DNA of 64,000 bases, from the NCBI RefSeq assembly GCF_021650705.1, contig NZ_CP087138.1, forward strand, positions 1,984,001 through 2,048,000, written 5' to 3'. The translations under genes were made by a program, and so were the position numbers. A model generated the notes under the pieces. It ran no database searches. It was not told the origin of the DNA and worked only from the letters and a program-made list of their open reading frames with translations. This DNA comes from Pseudomonas sp. KNUC1026 (GTDB lineage: Bacteria; Pseudomonadota; Gammaproteobacteria; Pseudomonadales; Pseudomonadaceae). Position 1 is the first letter of the stretch. Each line of letters opens with the position of its first letter. Shown piece after piece: positions 36,881 through 46,767 of the stretch.

Positions 36881-37448
36881 GCTTTCCTCGGATCAACGCC
36901 CCCAGTGCCTTAAGCCCCCGGTGAATATTCACCTTCACCGCTGAAGTGGACTGCCCGATGAGAGTGGCAGCCTCCTGCACTGAAAGGCCCTCAAGCTTCA
37001 CATGAACGATGGGCAGGCGCTCCCTGTCGGGTAACTGCTGCAGCAACCGGCCCAGATCCCTGTTGGCCTCCACATGCTGTTCATCGGAGTGGGCGAACAG
37101 ATCCGATTGCTCATCCAGCGGCTCGTTTCGTTCATCCCTGCGCCCTGCCCCGCGAAAGTAATCTGCCAGCTTGTAGCGTGCGATGGCATGAATCCAGGCA
37201 GTAACCGGCTGATCGGGCTGATAGGTGTGATGGGCGTTATGAACGGCCAACAGCACTTCCTGGACGAGGTCCTCTACCTCGCTGGGCCGCCGCCCCAGGC
37301 GCCTGCCGATGAACGAGCGCAAGTGGCCGCAGAGCAGTTTCAAAAAGGCCTGGTAGCTTGCGCTATCGCCCTGTTGAGCGCTCAGCAGCAGGGCCGCCAA
37401 TCGTTGCTCCAGCGCCGATAAATGCTCATGACCACTAGTTCGTTGCAT
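36864..37448 (-). CDS. sigF: SigF-like ECF sigma factor
   Basis: The 194-aa product has region 2 (EVEDLVQEVLLAVHNAHHTY, then PVTAWIHAIARYKLADYFR) and region 4 (LEGLSVQEAATLIGQSTSAV, VKVNIHRGL), with no C-terminal extension. Pairing with an NrsF gene places it in the SigF/ECF16 group. Members direct transcription from GTAACC-N16-CGAA promoters; one such promoter sits in front of the divergent bufferin operon at 37,589. A weaker version (GTAACT-N16-CGAA) on the minus strand overlaps its own start and is probably chance. Confidence 0.9.
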   Translation of the reverse strand: MQRTSGHEHLSALEQRLAALLLSAQQGDSASYQAFLKLLCGHLRSFIGRRLGRRPSEVEDLVQEVLLAVHNAHHTYQPDQPVTAWIHAIARYKLADYFRGAGRRDERNEPLDEQSDLFAHSDEQHVEANRDLGRLLQQLPDRERLPIVHVKLEGLSVQEAATLIGQSTSAVKVNIHRGLKALGALIRGKRDHEN

Positions 37449-37588
37449 GTTGCGTCCTAGTTACATCGCGCCAGGGAAATTCACCGGGGGAGCTTTGGCG
37501 GGCAAGCCTACAGCGGCGCTGATCGGCGAACAAGCGCTTGGCCAGCGACCCGTCAGATGAGGCATTCGGAAAAAAATTTGCAAAGGCT

Positions 37589-37616
37589 GTAACCGATTCG
37601 AGAGTGGGCGCGAATT
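37589..37616 (+). promoter_or_regulatory. SigF-type ECF promoter of the bufferin operon
   Basis: GTAACC (37,589-37,594), a 16-base spacer and CGAATT (37,611-37,616) match the GTAACC-N16-CGAA consensus described for SigF in Caulobacter. It lies about 50 bases upstream of the bufferin precursor start. Confidence 0.8.
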
Positions 37617-37667
37617 ACTTCTACGTCACCTTCCAAGGTGATCTTCCAATGACCAGGAGATAACCCG

Positions 37668-37943
37668 ATGAAATCGTTCGCTCTCACCGCCGCAGCCATC
37701 GCACTTGCCGCCATCACCACCAGCGCCATGGCAGATGACGCCACCAAGGGCCCGGCAATGGAAAAGTGCTATGGCGTTTCCCTTGCCGGCAAGAATGACT
37801 GCAAGGCCGGCGCAGGCACTTCCTGTGCAGGCACCTCGAAAATGGATTATCAAGGCAACTCCTGGAAACAGGTTCCGGCCGGCACGTGCACAACCATCAT
37901 GACACCCAAAGGCAATGGCTCCCTCACACCTAAAAGCGCCTGA
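37668..37943 (+). CDS. bufA: Bufferin precursor peptide BufA1 (DUF2282)
   Basis: The 91-aa precursor has a signal peptide ([19 protein letters not shown]) and four Cys in the DUF2282 pattern: [20 protein letters not shown] and PAGTCTTI. Bufferins are secreted ribosomal peptides whose Cys residues are modified by a MNIO enzyme and which bind copper or other metals in the periplasm. Strong AGGAG precedes the ATG. The operon continues bufB, bufC and a DoxX gene. The metal bound here is not shown by the sequence. Confidence 0.9.
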   Translation: MKSFALTAAAIALAAITTSAMADDATKGPAMEKCYGVSLAGKNDCKAGAGTSCAGTSKMDYQGNSWKQVPAGTCTTIMTPKGNGSLTPKSA

Positions 37944-37948
37944 CGCCC

Positions 37949-38794
37949 ATGCCGTCGACCCTGCCGCTCAACTCAAGGCTAGGTGCGGGGCTGAGCCTCA
38001 AACCTGAACACTTTACCGATGCATTGGCATGCTCGGCGCAAGGGCTCTGGTTCGAGGTTCACCCTGAAAACTACATGGTCGGCGGCATACGCCGTGCATG
38101 GCTGGAGCGGGTGGCTGAACAACACCCGCTCTCACTGCACGGAGTGAGCTTGTCACTGGCAGCTGGCAGCCCGCCAGGCCTTACGCAACTTCATCGCCTG
38201 CGATCGCTCATCGACGCCGTCAAACCCGTATTGGTATCCGAGCACCTGGCATGGTCGACCTGGCGTGGCCATTACTACCCTGATCTGCTGCCCTGCCCCC
38301 GAAGTGGCGAGGCGTTGTTGCGTATCACCGACAACATCAAACGTATGCAGGATGTATTGGGGCGGCGCATAGCCGTGGAAAACCCCAGCCACTATCTGCA
38401 AATGAAAGAGCACGCGTTTGACGAGCCGGATTTCCTTTCCGAACTCTGCGAGCGAAGTGGATGCGGGCTGCTGCTGGACATTAACAACGTTTACCTAAGC
38501 AGCCACAACCTGAACCAGGATACCGAGGCCTACCTGCGAAACTTCCCGGTGGCCGCAATCATGGAAATCCACCTGGCCGGGCACAGCCTCGATGATCAAA
38601 GCAATCTGCTGATCGACTCACACGACGCCGAGGTCAGTGATCCGGTGTGGAGCTTGTACAGAAGGCTCATCGAACGTATCGGAACCCGCCCCACACTGAT
38701 CGAGCGTGATGATCGCCTTCCGGCCTTTGACCAACTGATGACCGAGCGTTCACAAGCACAAGCGGTGTTGGATGCCCTTGGAGAAACGCCATGA
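37949..38794 (+). CDS. bufB: MNIO-family (DUF692) bufferin maturase
   Basis: The 281-aa protein is a DUF692 TIM-barrel enzyme. Metal-ligand motifs seen are WFEVHPENYM, LHGVSLS, VSEHLAWS, RIAVENPSHYL, LLLDINNVY, MEIHLAGHS and IDSHDAEVS, which together bind two or three iron ions. It oxidises Cys residues of BufA, guided by the partner BufC. It starts 5 bases after the bufA stop and overlaps bufC by ATGA. Confidence 0.93.
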   Translation: MPSTLPLNSRLGAGLSLKPEHFTDALACSAQGLWFEVHPENYMVGGIRRAWLERVAEQHPLSLHGVSLSLAAGSPPGLTQLHRLRSLIDAVKPVLVSEHLAWSTWRGHYYPDLLPCPRSGEALLRITDNIKRMQDVLGRRIAVENPSHYLQMKEHAFDEPDFLSELCERSGCGLLLDINNVYLSSHNLNQDTEAYLRNFPVAAIMEIHLAGHSLDDQSNLLIDSHDAEVSDPVWSLYRRLIERIGTRPTLIERDDRLPAFDQLMTERSQAQAVLDALGETP

Positions 38795-39557
38795 AAAGCG
38801 ACCTGGCGTCATTTCAGGATGCATTCATAGCGGCCCTGTTTCAGCGCCCGGCGATAGGCCACGAGGACGTTTTCGAGCAGCCGGGGTTCGCGGTCTACCG
38901 CAACAGCGTGAGCAAGGCCTGCATCGATGCGTTGCAGGCAAACTACCCGGCACCGAGCGGCTGGTGGGCGCTGGCTGGTTCAGCCATGCGGCCTATCAGT
39001 ACATGGCACACGCGCTACCCGCTGACGGCCGTATGGTGTTGTATGGTGATGGCTTTGCCGACTTTCTGAACAGCCTGCCCGCGGCGAGCGAGCTGCCTTA
39101 TCTGGCCGATGTCGCCCGGCTGGATCGCCTCTGGATCGAATCCTTTGCAGCGAACATCGAGCCCGCGCTGGACGTGGCAGCCCTCGCCGAGGTGCCTCCC
39201 GAAGCGTTGGGAGCGCTGGTGCTGCAACCCCGCCCCAGCGCTCGCTGGCAGTGGTTCGCGAGCCTACCCATTTTTACCCTCTGGTATTACAACCGCGAGG
39301 GCCGCGAGCTGCCCGACCCCATTCAATGGCAGGGGGAAGGTGCACTGCTGATCGGGGATGTGAATGGCGTTGCGGCCCATCCCATCCACGAGGCAAGCGC
39401 TCTCTTTCTGGATGCTTGCCGCCGGCAAGTGTCGCTGGACCAGGCCTGTGAATTCGTTCAGCGCACTTATCCGGATACCGATTTCAATCACCTGCTCGGT
39501 CAATTGCTTGCTGCACGAGCATTCGCCGCCATTGATCCTTCATCGAGGACAGCCTGA
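38791..39557 (+). pseudogene. bufC: Bufferin maturation partner BufC (DUF2063), one-base frameshift
   Basis: The first frame starts LASFQDAFIAALFQRPAIG and reads FAVYRNSVSKACIDALQANY, the DUF2063 N-terminal fold. The second frame continues SHAAYQYMAHALPADGRMVL and ends [12 protein letters not shown] at 39,557. The break near 38,960-38,990 is a single base. Joined length is about 255 aa, usual for the family. DUF2063 proteins present the precursor peptide to the DUF692 enzyme. It overlaps bufB and the DoxX gene. Confidence 0.88.
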
Positions 39558-40009
39558 TGAATTCCAGTACCTCACCACACGCCACCCACTCCAATGGCCT
39601 GGCTGGGCTTCTCCAGCGTCTGCTCCGCGACAATCTGCTGTTGCTGATCGCAAGGCTGGGCATTGCCTCGGTGTTTTTCCTCTCGGGCCGAACCAAGGTT
39701 GAGGGCATCCTGACCCTCACACCCGGCACCTACGAACTGTTTCGCAGTGAATACGCCCTGCCCCTGGTGCCGCCGGAGATCGCCGCACACATGGCCGCTT
39801 ACGCCGAGCATCTGTTTCCGATCCTGCTGGTGCTTGGGCTGGCAACCCGGATGTCTGCGCTGGCACTGTTTGGCATGACCCTGGTGATTGAAATCTTCGT
39901 ATACCCGGATGCATGGCCCACGCACCTTACGTGGGCTGGCCTGTTGTTGCTGCTGGCGGCTAAAGGCGCTGGCGTCTGGTCATTGGACAGGAAGATCGGC
40001 TGGCGCTGA
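39557..40009 (+). CDS. DoxX-family membrane protein
   Basis: The 150-aa protein has four hydrophobic segments typical of DoxX ([20 protein letters not shown], then [20 protein letters not shown]). DoxX genes are regular members of DUF2282/DUF692/DUF2063 operons; their role there is unknown, with redox or quinone chemistry suggested. Its ATG shares a base with the bufC stop. Confidence 0.9.
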   Translation: MNSSTSPHATHSNGLAGLLQRLLRDNLLLLIARLGIASVFFLSGRTKVEGILTLTPGTYELFRSEYALPLVPPEIAAHMAAYAEHLFPILLVLGLATRMSALALFGMTLVIEIFVYPDAWPTHLTWAGLLLLLAAKGAGVWSLDRKIGWR

Positions 40010-40038
40010 GGGCCAGGCCCCAAAGCAATAAGCTGCGC

Positions 40039-40812
40039 CTACGCCGCCGGCATATACAACGCCAGCCGCAGTTGCGGTGCATCCGAAGGGTGCAGGCTCA
40101 CATAGCTGAACGCATGCACCGTGCCGGTTCGATCACGCAGAGCTTTCTGGCCGGAACCCTCTGCCACAATGTCATGGCGAGGCCACCAGGCTGCGAAGTC
40201 CGGGGACGCGCCCTTCAGTTCCTCGATCAACACGTCGAAGACATGCCGGCCCGCATGCTGGTCGTGCATCCGCCTGAACTTCCCCACCATGCGCTGGGCC
40301 TCCACCGCCCAGGCCTCAGCAAAAACGAACCGGGCGTTTTCATCCAACAGCATGTAGCGCAGCAAGTTGCTGGGGCCATTCGCCTTGACGCCAAATTCGC
40401 CGAAGAGCACACCCGCTGCGTCGTTCCAGGCCAGCAGGTCCCATCGCTCGTTGACCAGGTAGGCTGGATGTTTCCATTGCTCGATCAGGCGAGCCACTGC
40501 TGCCGGAACATCGTCAGAGGGCACACAAGCAAGAGCGCGCGGAAGAATCAGCGCCTGAAGGTGCGCGTACTCAGCGGCGGGCAAGTGCAGCACATGCGCC
40601 AGCGCTTCCAGCGTATGTGCTGACGGCAAACCGGCACGGCCCCGCTCCAGGCGCGTGTACCAGTCCACACTGATACCGGCAAGCTCGGCGACCTCCTCAC
40701 GCCGCAGCCCTGCAACGCGGCGCCGATCTCCGCGTACGATGCCTACCGCATCAGGTGACAGCTGCTCCCGGCGGGCGCGAAGCAGCAGGCCCAACTCTCT
40801 ATTACGGCTCAT
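40039..40812 (-). CDS. XRE-family regulator with MmyB-like domain
   Basis: The 257-aa product has an N-terminal helix-turn-helix (LRREEVAELAGISVDWYTRL, then EALAHVLHLP) and a C-terminal MmyB-like ligand domain (AYLVNERWDLLAWNDAAGVL, typical of fatty-acid-binding regulators of the SCO4944/MmyB type). It is divergent from the MDR dehydrogenase gene at 40,916, its likely target. In other bacteria such regulators repress nearby oxidoreductase genes. Confidence 0.9.
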   Translation of the reverse strand: MSRNRELGLLLRARREQLSPDAVGIVRGDRRRVAGLRREEVAELAGISVDWYTRLERGRAGLPSAHTLEALAHVLHLPAAEYAHLQALILPRALACVPSDDVPAAVARLIEQWKHPAYLVNERWDLLAWNDAAGVLFGEFGVKANGPSNLLRYMLLDENARFVFAEAWAVEAQRMVGKFRRMHDQHAGRHVFDVLIEELKGASPDFAAWWPRHDIVAEGSGQKALRDRTGTVHAFSYVSLHPSDAPQLRLALYMPAA

Positions 40813-40915
40813 GGCTCAATTTCAAAGGGGGGAGCGCTCAATCCTAGGTTAAGTGCCACCCTGGATACCAGATCTGAACTGCGCACAATGGCGTTTCCCT
40901 TTACAGGAGGTGCGT

Positions 40916-41995
40916 ATGCAAGCCGCTGTCTTGAAGTCCCTGAGTCATCCCCTTGTCGTCGAGTCAGTCGCTGCGCCTGTGCGAGGCAGCGGCGAAGTGC
41001 TGGTAGACGTTGTGGCGGCACCCGTACTGGCCTATGCGAACGAAGTCTTCAACGGCGCCCGGCGCTACAGTATCGAACTGCCGCTGATACCCGGTTGCGG
41101 TGCTATCGGCCGGGTGTTGGAAACAGGCCCGGACGCAACACGGCTGCGGGTGGGTGAGTGGGTATTCTGCGACCCCACCGTCCGTTCCCGCGACGACGCA
41201 CGCATGCCCGATATCGTGTTGCAAGGCTGGAGCGCACGGGGTGACGGCGGGCTGCAGCTGCACCGCTATTACCACGATGGGCCCTTTGCGCAGGTCATCA
41301 GGGTACCAACGGAAAACGCCGCACCCATTGGCGAAATCACTGCTGAAGAGGCGCCGCAGTGGTGCGCGTTGAACACACTGCTGATTCCCTACGGCGGCTG
41401 GCTGGCGGCAGGGCTGGCACCGGGTGAAACGGCGCTGGTGAGCGGCGCGACCGGGCATTTCGGCAGTGCTGCAACGCTGGTGGCGCTGGCCATGGGCGCC
41501 GCGCGGGTGGTGGCGCCTGGCCGCAATGCTGCGGTTCTGGCTGACCTGGTACAGCGCTTTGGCGACCGGGTGGTGCCGGTGATGCTCAGTGGCGATGAAC
41601 AACAGGATCGGCAGGCCATGCAGGCCGCCGCTCAAGGGCCGATCGATTGCGTGATGGACATACTGCCGCCCTCCGTGTCGGCGAGAACGGTGCGTACGGC
41701 CGCGATGACGGTGAGGCCCTACGGCCGGGTGGTATTGATGGGCGGTGTCGGAATGCTCGGCGCAGATGACCTGGCGCTGCCCTACCCCTGGTTGATGCGC
41801 AACAACATAACCCTGATGGGGCAATGGATGTACCCCAGAACGGCGGTGTCAACGCTGGTTGGGTTGATCCGGGCCAAGCTGCTGCCGCTGAACCACTTCG
41901 ACGTCACCGCGCACCCCTTGGCTGCGGTCAACGAGGCAGTGGCGCAGGCCGCCCGTGACGCCGGTGCTTTTCGGATGACCGTGCTGCGGCCTTGA
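40916..41995 (+). CDS. MDR-superfamily zinc-type alcohol dehydrogenase or quinone reductase
   Basis: I start at the ATG at 40,916, with AGGAGG upstream. The 359-aa protein has the GroES-like N-terminus (LIPGCGAIGRVLETGPDATR), a nucleotide-binding segment GETALVSGATGHFGSAATLVA, and GRVVLMGGVGML. The catalytic zinc Cys/His pattern is not obvious, so a quinone- or alkenal-reductase role is possible. It is divergent from the MmyB-like regulator. Confidence 0.86.
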   Translation: MQAAVLKSLSHPLVVESVAAPVRGSGEVLVDVVAAPVLAYANEVFNGARRYSIELPLIPGCGAIGRVLETGPDATRLRVGEWVFCDPTVRSRDDARMPDIVLQGWSARGDGGLQLHRYYHDGPFAQVIRVPTENAAPIGEITAEEAPQWCALNTLLIPYGGWLAAGLAPGETALVSGATGHFGSAATLVALAMGAARVVAPGRNAAVLADLVQRFGDRVVPVMLSGDEQQDRQAMQAAAQGPIDCVMDILPPSVSARTVRTAAMTVRPYGRVVLMGGVGMLGADDLALPYPWLMRNNITLMGQWMYPRTAVSTLVGLIRAKLLPLNHFDVTAHPLAAVNEAVAQAARDAGAFRMTVLRP

Positions 41996-42034
41996 GCAGA
42001 TGAGCAGGCTCCAGGCGCCCGGCCCAAGCCGCGC

Positions 42035-42529
42035 CTAGCCAATCACCACGTAATCGTTACGCCAACGGACCCCTCGATGCGGCCCCTCGACCAACTGCAC
42101 GTACCGCCCCTCCACCTCATCGATCGGCAGGCAATCGTCCACCTCCAGCACCGCGTCGGTGTGGGGCTTGCTCCAGTGCGCCAGAACCTGCCCCTTGGCT
42201 TTGGCCATCGCCGCTCGCTTGTCGTGGGCGACCACCAGCAGATACTGGTGGGCCTCACCAAATGCCTGGCGGTCATAACCGCCCAGGTTGATGAAATACA
42301 GCCGCGGCGACTCTGGAGGCGGGGCCAGCGGGCTCAGCTCGACGCGCCAATGCTCGACACCGTCGACGGCCATCCAGGCATCGATGTGCAGGCCTTTGGG
42401 GCTGCCGAACCATTGATCGCGGAGCTGCGGGTAGGCCTGCTCCAGGGAGCCGGCCTGCACGAACGCGATGTCGTGCACTTCGATTTTTGCCCGTGGGTGC
42501 GTACCCCCGAGCATTACGACAAAAAGCAT
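42035..42529 (-). CDS. DUF1543 family protein
   Basis: The 164-aa protein carries two ferredoxin-like halves: MLFVVMLGGTHPRAKIEVHD at the start with HDIAFVQAGSLEQAYPQLRDQW, and a C-terminal repeat (HQYLLVVAHDKRAAMAKAKG). This is DUF1543, a family of unknown function in Gammaproteobacteria. It is a single gene, convergent with the MDR gene. Confidence 0.86.
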   Translation of the reverse strand: MLFVVMLGGTHPRAKIEVHDIAFVQAGSLEQAYPQLRDQWFGSPKGLHIDAWMAVDGVEHWRVELSPLAPPPESPRLYFINLGGYDRQAFGEAHQYLLVVAHDKRAAMAKAKGQVLAHWSKPHTDAVLEVDDCLPIDEVEGRYVQLVEGPHRGVRWRNDYVVIG

Positions 42530-42669
42530 CCCGCGCCCTCAGCTGCCCCTGCACCGGGTTTGCTCAGGCGAACTGTTGAGCCTGCTGCAAACCGCTTGAA
42601 CAGCATCAGACGCTGCCCCGCATCAAACGTTGCAGAGCCGGCGCGGCTCGGGCTATGGCCTGGCTGCGC

Positions 42670-43460
42670 TCAATAGACCGAGTTCGGCGCGGCCGCAGTC
42701 TGCGGCCCTTTGAAGCGCCCCGCCAATCCCTTCAGCCCTTGCATCAACACCGTCGCATCCACCCCCACCCCAACAAAGGTGGCGCCCAGCCCCACAAACC
42801 GCCTGGCCAACCGCTCATCCGCAGTCAACACGCCCGCCGCCTTGTGTGCCGCTACGATCCGCCCGATCGCCTCCTCGATGGCCCTCACCACCTCCTGATG
42901 CCCAGGGTTGCCGCGATACCCCATGGCCGCCGACAAGTCCGCAGGCCCGATGAACACCCCATCGACCCCCTCCACCGCTGCGATCTCATCAAGATTCGCC
43001 AACCCCTCCAGGCTCTCGACCTGCACCAGCAGGCAGCCCTGCTCATCGGCCTGGTGCACGTAATCTTGCACGCTGTTCCAGCGAGACGCCCGCGCCAGGC
43101 CACTGCCCATTCCGCGAATGCCGGCCGGTGGGTACCTCATGGCTCGCACCAGGTCACCGGCCTGCTGCACAGTCTCGACCATCGGCACCAACAAGGTCTG
43201 GGCACCCAGATCCAGCAGTTGCTTGATCAGCGCTGCGTCGCCACACACCGGCCGCACGATGGGGTGCGAAGGGTATGCGGCGATGGCCTGCAACTGGCTG
43301 AGCGCCCTCGCAGGTCGTTGGGGGCGTGCTCGCCGTCGATCAGCAGCCAGTCGAACCCGGCATTGGCAGCAAGCTCCGCGCAGTAGGCGTCTGCCAGCCC
43401 GAGCCAGAGCCCGTACTGAACCTCACGGGCCTTGAGGCGGCGTTTGAATTCATTGACCAA
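42670..43460 (-). pseudogene. hpaI: HpaI/HpcH-type aldolase, one-base frameshift
   Basis: The first frame gives [20 protein letters not shown], then [14 protein letters not shown]. The second, after about 43,300, gives [55 protein letters not shown] and [11 protein letters not shown]. These are the metal and substrate motifs of class II aldolases that split 4-hydroxy-2-oxoheptanedioate or related acids into pyruvate and an aldehyde. The joined protein is about 263 aa. It is the last gene of the four-gene catabolic operon running from 46,063. Confidence 0.87.
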
Positions 43461-43498
43461 GGTGGCTTTCCTTCTGTGTGTCCCAGTGCCGATGCTCG

Positions 43499-44317
43499 TC
43501 AGGCGAAGTGGCAGGCAACGCTGCCGAACTCGCCGTAGTCGGCAACGACGGTGTCGCCCTTGGCCACGTCGACCGGGCGGATGAATGAACCCGCCAGAAT
43601 CACCTGCCCGGCTTCGAGCATGACGCCATGGGGGTGCAGCCGGTTCGCCAGCCAGGCCACGCCATTGGCCGGATGGTTGAGCACACCGGCGGCAAGGCCC
43701 GTCTCTTCCACTTCGCCGTTTTTGCTGACGATGGCGCCGATCCGGCGCACGTCAGCGGCAAAGGCGTCGGGCTTGAACGGCCGGCCGCCGAGGATGATCG
43801 CGGCATTGGCGGCGTTGTCGCTGATGGTGTCGAGCACACCGCGCAGGCGGCCGGTTTCGCTGTCACGGCGCTGGATGCGAGCGTCGAGCAACTCCAGGGC
43901 CGGGGTGATGTAGGCCGTGGCGTCCAGCACATCGAACAGCGTGCAGCCCGGGCCTGACAGCGGCTTGCCCAGCACGAACGCAAGCTCTGCCTCGATTTTC
44001 AGCTCGATGAAGCGGTCAGTCGGGATTCGGGCGCCGTCGGCGTAGAACATGCTGTCCAGCAGCACGCCATAGTCCGGCTCGTCGATGCCCACGGCGCGGC
44101 GCATGGCCTTGGAGGTGAGGCCGATCTTGTGGCCTTTGATGGCGCGCCCCGCCGCGACCTGCTGCTCGACCCAAGCGCTTTGAATGCGGTAGGCATCCAC
44201 CCTGTTCATGGCCGGGAACTGCAGCGAAAACTGCCGGCATTGCCTGCGCTGCCGCTCGGCATCGGCCAGTTGCTGCGCCGCCAGGCGGGTCTGTTCGGCC
44301 GTCAGCGAGGGCTTCAT
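43499..44317 (-). CDS. hpaH: 2-oxo-hept-4-ene-1,7-dioate hydratase-like protein
   Basis: I start at the ATG at 44,315-44,317, overlapping the stop of the FAH gene (ATGA). The 272-aa product has the FAH-superfamily hydratase pattern: [46 protein letters not shown] and [19 protein letters not shown], which form the metal site in HpaH/MhpD enzymes. They add water to 2-hydroxydienoates. A longer upstream frame is not real. Confidence 0.9.
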   Translation of the reverse strand: MKPSLTAEQTRLAAQQLADAERQRRQCRQFSLQFPAMNRVDAYRIQSAWVEQQVAAGRAIKGHKIGLTSKAMRRAVGIDEPDYGVLLDSMFYADGARIPTDRFIELKIEAELAFVLGKPLSGPGCTLFDVLDATAYITPALELLDARIQRRDSETGRLRGVLDTISDNAANAAIILGGRPFKPDAFAADVRRIGAIVSKNGEVEETGLAAGVLNHPANGVAWLANRLHPHGVMLEAGQVILAGSFIRPVDVAKGDTVVADYGEFGSVACHFA

Positions 44318-45179
44318 CGCTCGGCCTCCACGTGGTTGCGCAGGCAGCCGACGCCGGCCACTTCGACCTCGACCACATCGCCCGGCTGCAGGAAGCGCGG
44401 TGGGTCGAAGCGAATACCGGCCCCGGTAGGCGTGCCCGTGACGATCAGGTCGCCGGCCTCCAGCGTGGTGAAGGTGGAGAGATATGCGATGAGCTGGGCG
44501 AAGTCGAACATCAACCTGGCGGTAGTGTCTTGCTGGCGCACCTCTGCGTTCACCCGGGTGACCAGTTGCAGGTTTGCGTAATCGCCGGAGAACTCGTCCG
44601 CCGTGACCACCCACGGGCCGTACGATCCTGATCGGTGGAAATTCTTGCCCTGGGTGACGTTGAATTTGGCGTGGTGCACCCAGTCGCGGATCGTGCCCTC
44701 GTTCACGCAGGTCAGCCCGCCAATGTGCTCGAGCGCCTCGGCCACTGGGATGCGGCGCCCGCCTTTGCCGATCACGATGCCGATCTCTCCTTCGTAGTCC
44801 AGCTGCTGCGACTCATGGGGTTGCAACAGCGCCTGGCCGGGCGCGGAGAACGAATCCGGCACACGCATGAAGATGCTGGGGTACCTGGGCAGGTCACTGC
44901 CGTCCTTGTACTCGGCGTTGCGCTGGGCGTAATTCACGCCGATGCAGAAGATCTTCGGGGGTGCGGGACCGGCCGCAGCAAGGCCACGGCCGACTGGGGG
45001 TAGTCGGCAGGCGTCTGTTCGAGCAGCGAGCGGGCAGCGGCGAAGGTCGCTGTGCCGGCGCCCAGCAGGCCGGCAACGCCTGCGACGGCAGGGAGCCGTG
45101 AGCCGAGCTCGATGACGCCGTCACCCACGACGGCACCCCAGGTGCTTGCACCCTGGTAGGTGTAGGTGATCAGTTTCAT
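44314..45179 (-). pseudogene. Fumarylacetoacetate hydrolase family protein, one-base frameshift
   Basis: The first frame (from 45,179) gives MKLITYTYQGASTWGAVVGD and LPAVAGVAGLLGAGTATF. The second (about 44,937 down to 44,314) gives VNYAQRNAEYKDG, PSIFMRVPDSFSAP, DYEGEIGIVIGKGGRRIP and AGDLIVTGTPTGAGIRF, the FAH metal and catalytic signature. The joined product is about 288 aa. The break at about 44,940 lies in a G/C run. It probably acts as a hydrolase or decarboxylase on an acyl-pyruvate-type intermediate. It overlaps the amidohydrolase and hpaH genes. Confidence 0.88.
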
Positions 45180-46063
45180 GAGGAAAATCCAAACAGCCGA
45201 GCGGGGTTGGTGACCAGGATGCGCTCCAGGGTCGCGGGTTCAGGTGCGAAGCGGTACAGCAACTCCAGCAGCAGGCCTTCGTTCGGCGGCTGCTTGAGCG
45301 AAATCGGATGCGGCCAGTCGCTGCCCCAGAGGCAGCGGTCGGGTGCGGCGTCGATCAGCGTCTGCGCCAGGGGAATCACGTCATCCCACGGCGGGCCGGT
45401 TCTGGAGATCTTCTCGCTGAGCGAGAGCATCACCCAGAAGTCGCCTTCCCTGAGCAGTCCCAGCACTCGATCCAGGCTTGGGTCGCTCAAGCCAAGCGCC
45501 GGGTTGGCGCGCCCCATGTGGTCCAGCACCACCGGCAGCTTCAGGTGTTCGAAGTCTTTGAGCTGGTCGACGATGCCCTCTGCCGAGGGCTGAACTTTCA
45601 CATACCAGCCCAGCTCGGCAACGCGGCCCAGGGCGCGCTCCAGCTCTTTGGGCGTGAAACTGATGCCAAGCCCTGCCCGGCTGAAGCGGGCGCCGCGCAC
45701 GCCGGCATCGTCCAATTGCGCAAGGTAGGCGTCGCTGCTCTCGAGCAGCACCGCAGCATTGGCGCAGCCGACGTAGCGCTTGGCGCTCGCCCCGCCATTC
45801 AGGCCCTCGAGCGCATCCAGCACAATGCTGTGATCAGCGCCGTAGGTGGTCGCCTGCACTACAACACCCCGCTCGATCCCCAGCGTTGCATGCAGCTTGC
45901 GCGCCACCTCCCAGGTGGCCGAGGGCATGCTGTACACCGCGCTGGGCTGCGCCGGGTATCGGCTCGGGTCGCCGAACACGTGGAACTGGCTGTCGCAGGC
46001 CCACCGTGGCGGCAAGGGTGCTGGTGCACGTGGGTGGGGGTCGAACGCAAGGTAGTCAGGCAT
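45176..46063 (-). CDS. Amidohydrolase (pyrone-dicarboxylate lactonase-like)
   Basis: I start at MPDYLAF (46,063). The 295-aa TIM-barrel protein has WACDSQFHVFG (a DxxxHxF start, usually DxHxH), GVVVQATTYGADHSIVLDAL, VRGARFSRAG, VVLDHMGRAN and LWGSDWPHP, the pattern of COG3618-type amidohydrolases such as LigI, which hydrolyse lactones. It is first in the operon amidohydrolase, FAH, HpaH, HpaI and overlaps the FAH gene by ATGA. It is divergent from the RidA gene. Confidence 0.88.
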   Translation of the reverse strand: MPDYLAFDPHPRAPAPLPPRWACDSQFHVFGDPSRYPAQPSAVYSMPSATWEVARKLHATLGIERGVVVQATTYGADHSIVLDALEGLNGGASAKRYVGCANAAVLLESSDAYLAQLDDAGVRGARFSRAGLGISFTPKELERALGRVAELGWYVKVQPSAEGIVDQLKDFEHLKLPVVLDHMGRANPALGLSDPSLDRVLGLLREGDFWVMLSLSEKISRTGPPWDDVIPLAQTLIDAAPDRCLWGSDWPHPISLKQPPNEGLLLELLYRFAPEPATLERILVTNPARLFGFSS

Positions 46064-46243
46064 GGGGGTTGCTCGTGTGGTGTGGCCTGCATCGACTGTA
46101 AGAATCGATTCCGGCGCCAACAACACAACCCTTGCGTTTCATTCCGCAGGGTGGACTTTTATCGGCACTGCCGGTTGTGGCTTGCCCGGAGCGCGCGCAA
46201 CAATAGCGCCAGCCCTTGCAACGCCGACCTTGTGGAGCCCGAC

Positions 46244-46633
46244 ATGCCTGATCGATGCGCGATCTACCTGAAGCAGTTTGCCCATGCCAACCCGATCCCG
46301 GCGGCTTGCCGGCGCGGCCCGTTGCTGATGTCGGGGGTGATCAATGGCAATGATCCTGAGACCGGCGAGCTGCCACCGGACCTCGACACCCAGTGCCAGC
46401 ATGTATTTGCCCACGTACGCGCCATTCTGGCGGCCGCCGGGGCAACGCCGGAGGATCTGGTCAAGATGACGGTATGGCTGCAGGATCGCGAGCAGCGCGC
46501 GCCCTTGAACGCGCAGTGGCTGATACTGTTTCCCGACCCTGACAGCCGGCCGGCCCGTCACGCCCTCCAGGCCGCCACGCCGTCGAAGTTTCTGATCCAG
46601 TGCGAATTCACAGCCTGGGTCATGGGCAGCTGA
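46244..46633 (+). CDS. RidA-family protein
   Basis: The 129-aa product from the ATG at 46,244 has the YjgF/RidA fold: PAACRRGPLLMSGVINGNDP and LDTQCQHVFAHVRAILAAAG, then VKMTVWLQDREQR and a C-terminal PSKFLIQCEFTAWV. The usual imine-hydrolysis Arg near the end is not present in the standard place, so it may be a divergent subgroup. It precedes the IclR regulator on the same strand. Confidence 0.85.
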   Translation: MPDRCAIYLKQFAHANPIPAACRRGPLLMSGVINGNDPETGELPPDLDTQCQHVFAHVRAILAAAGATPEDLVKMTVWLQDREQRAPLNAQWLILFPDPDSRPARHALQAATPSKFLIQCEFTAWVMGS

Positions 46634-46767
46634 CCGCCCTCAAAGCATGAAAGATTCCACACAGTGGAACAAAATCCGCAGGCCCTGCTGGTCGCCGGTA
46701 CGCCGCCCAACCAGTATGAGCCTACAGTGCAAGCCGAACCGACCTTGCCCTCACCGTTGAGGTACCC

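Noticed and set aside
37439..37464. SigF-type promoter for the sigma gene itself (GTAACT-N16-CGAA)
   Set aside because: The -10 would lie inside the coding sequence just after the start codon, so it could not drive the annotated start; likely chance.
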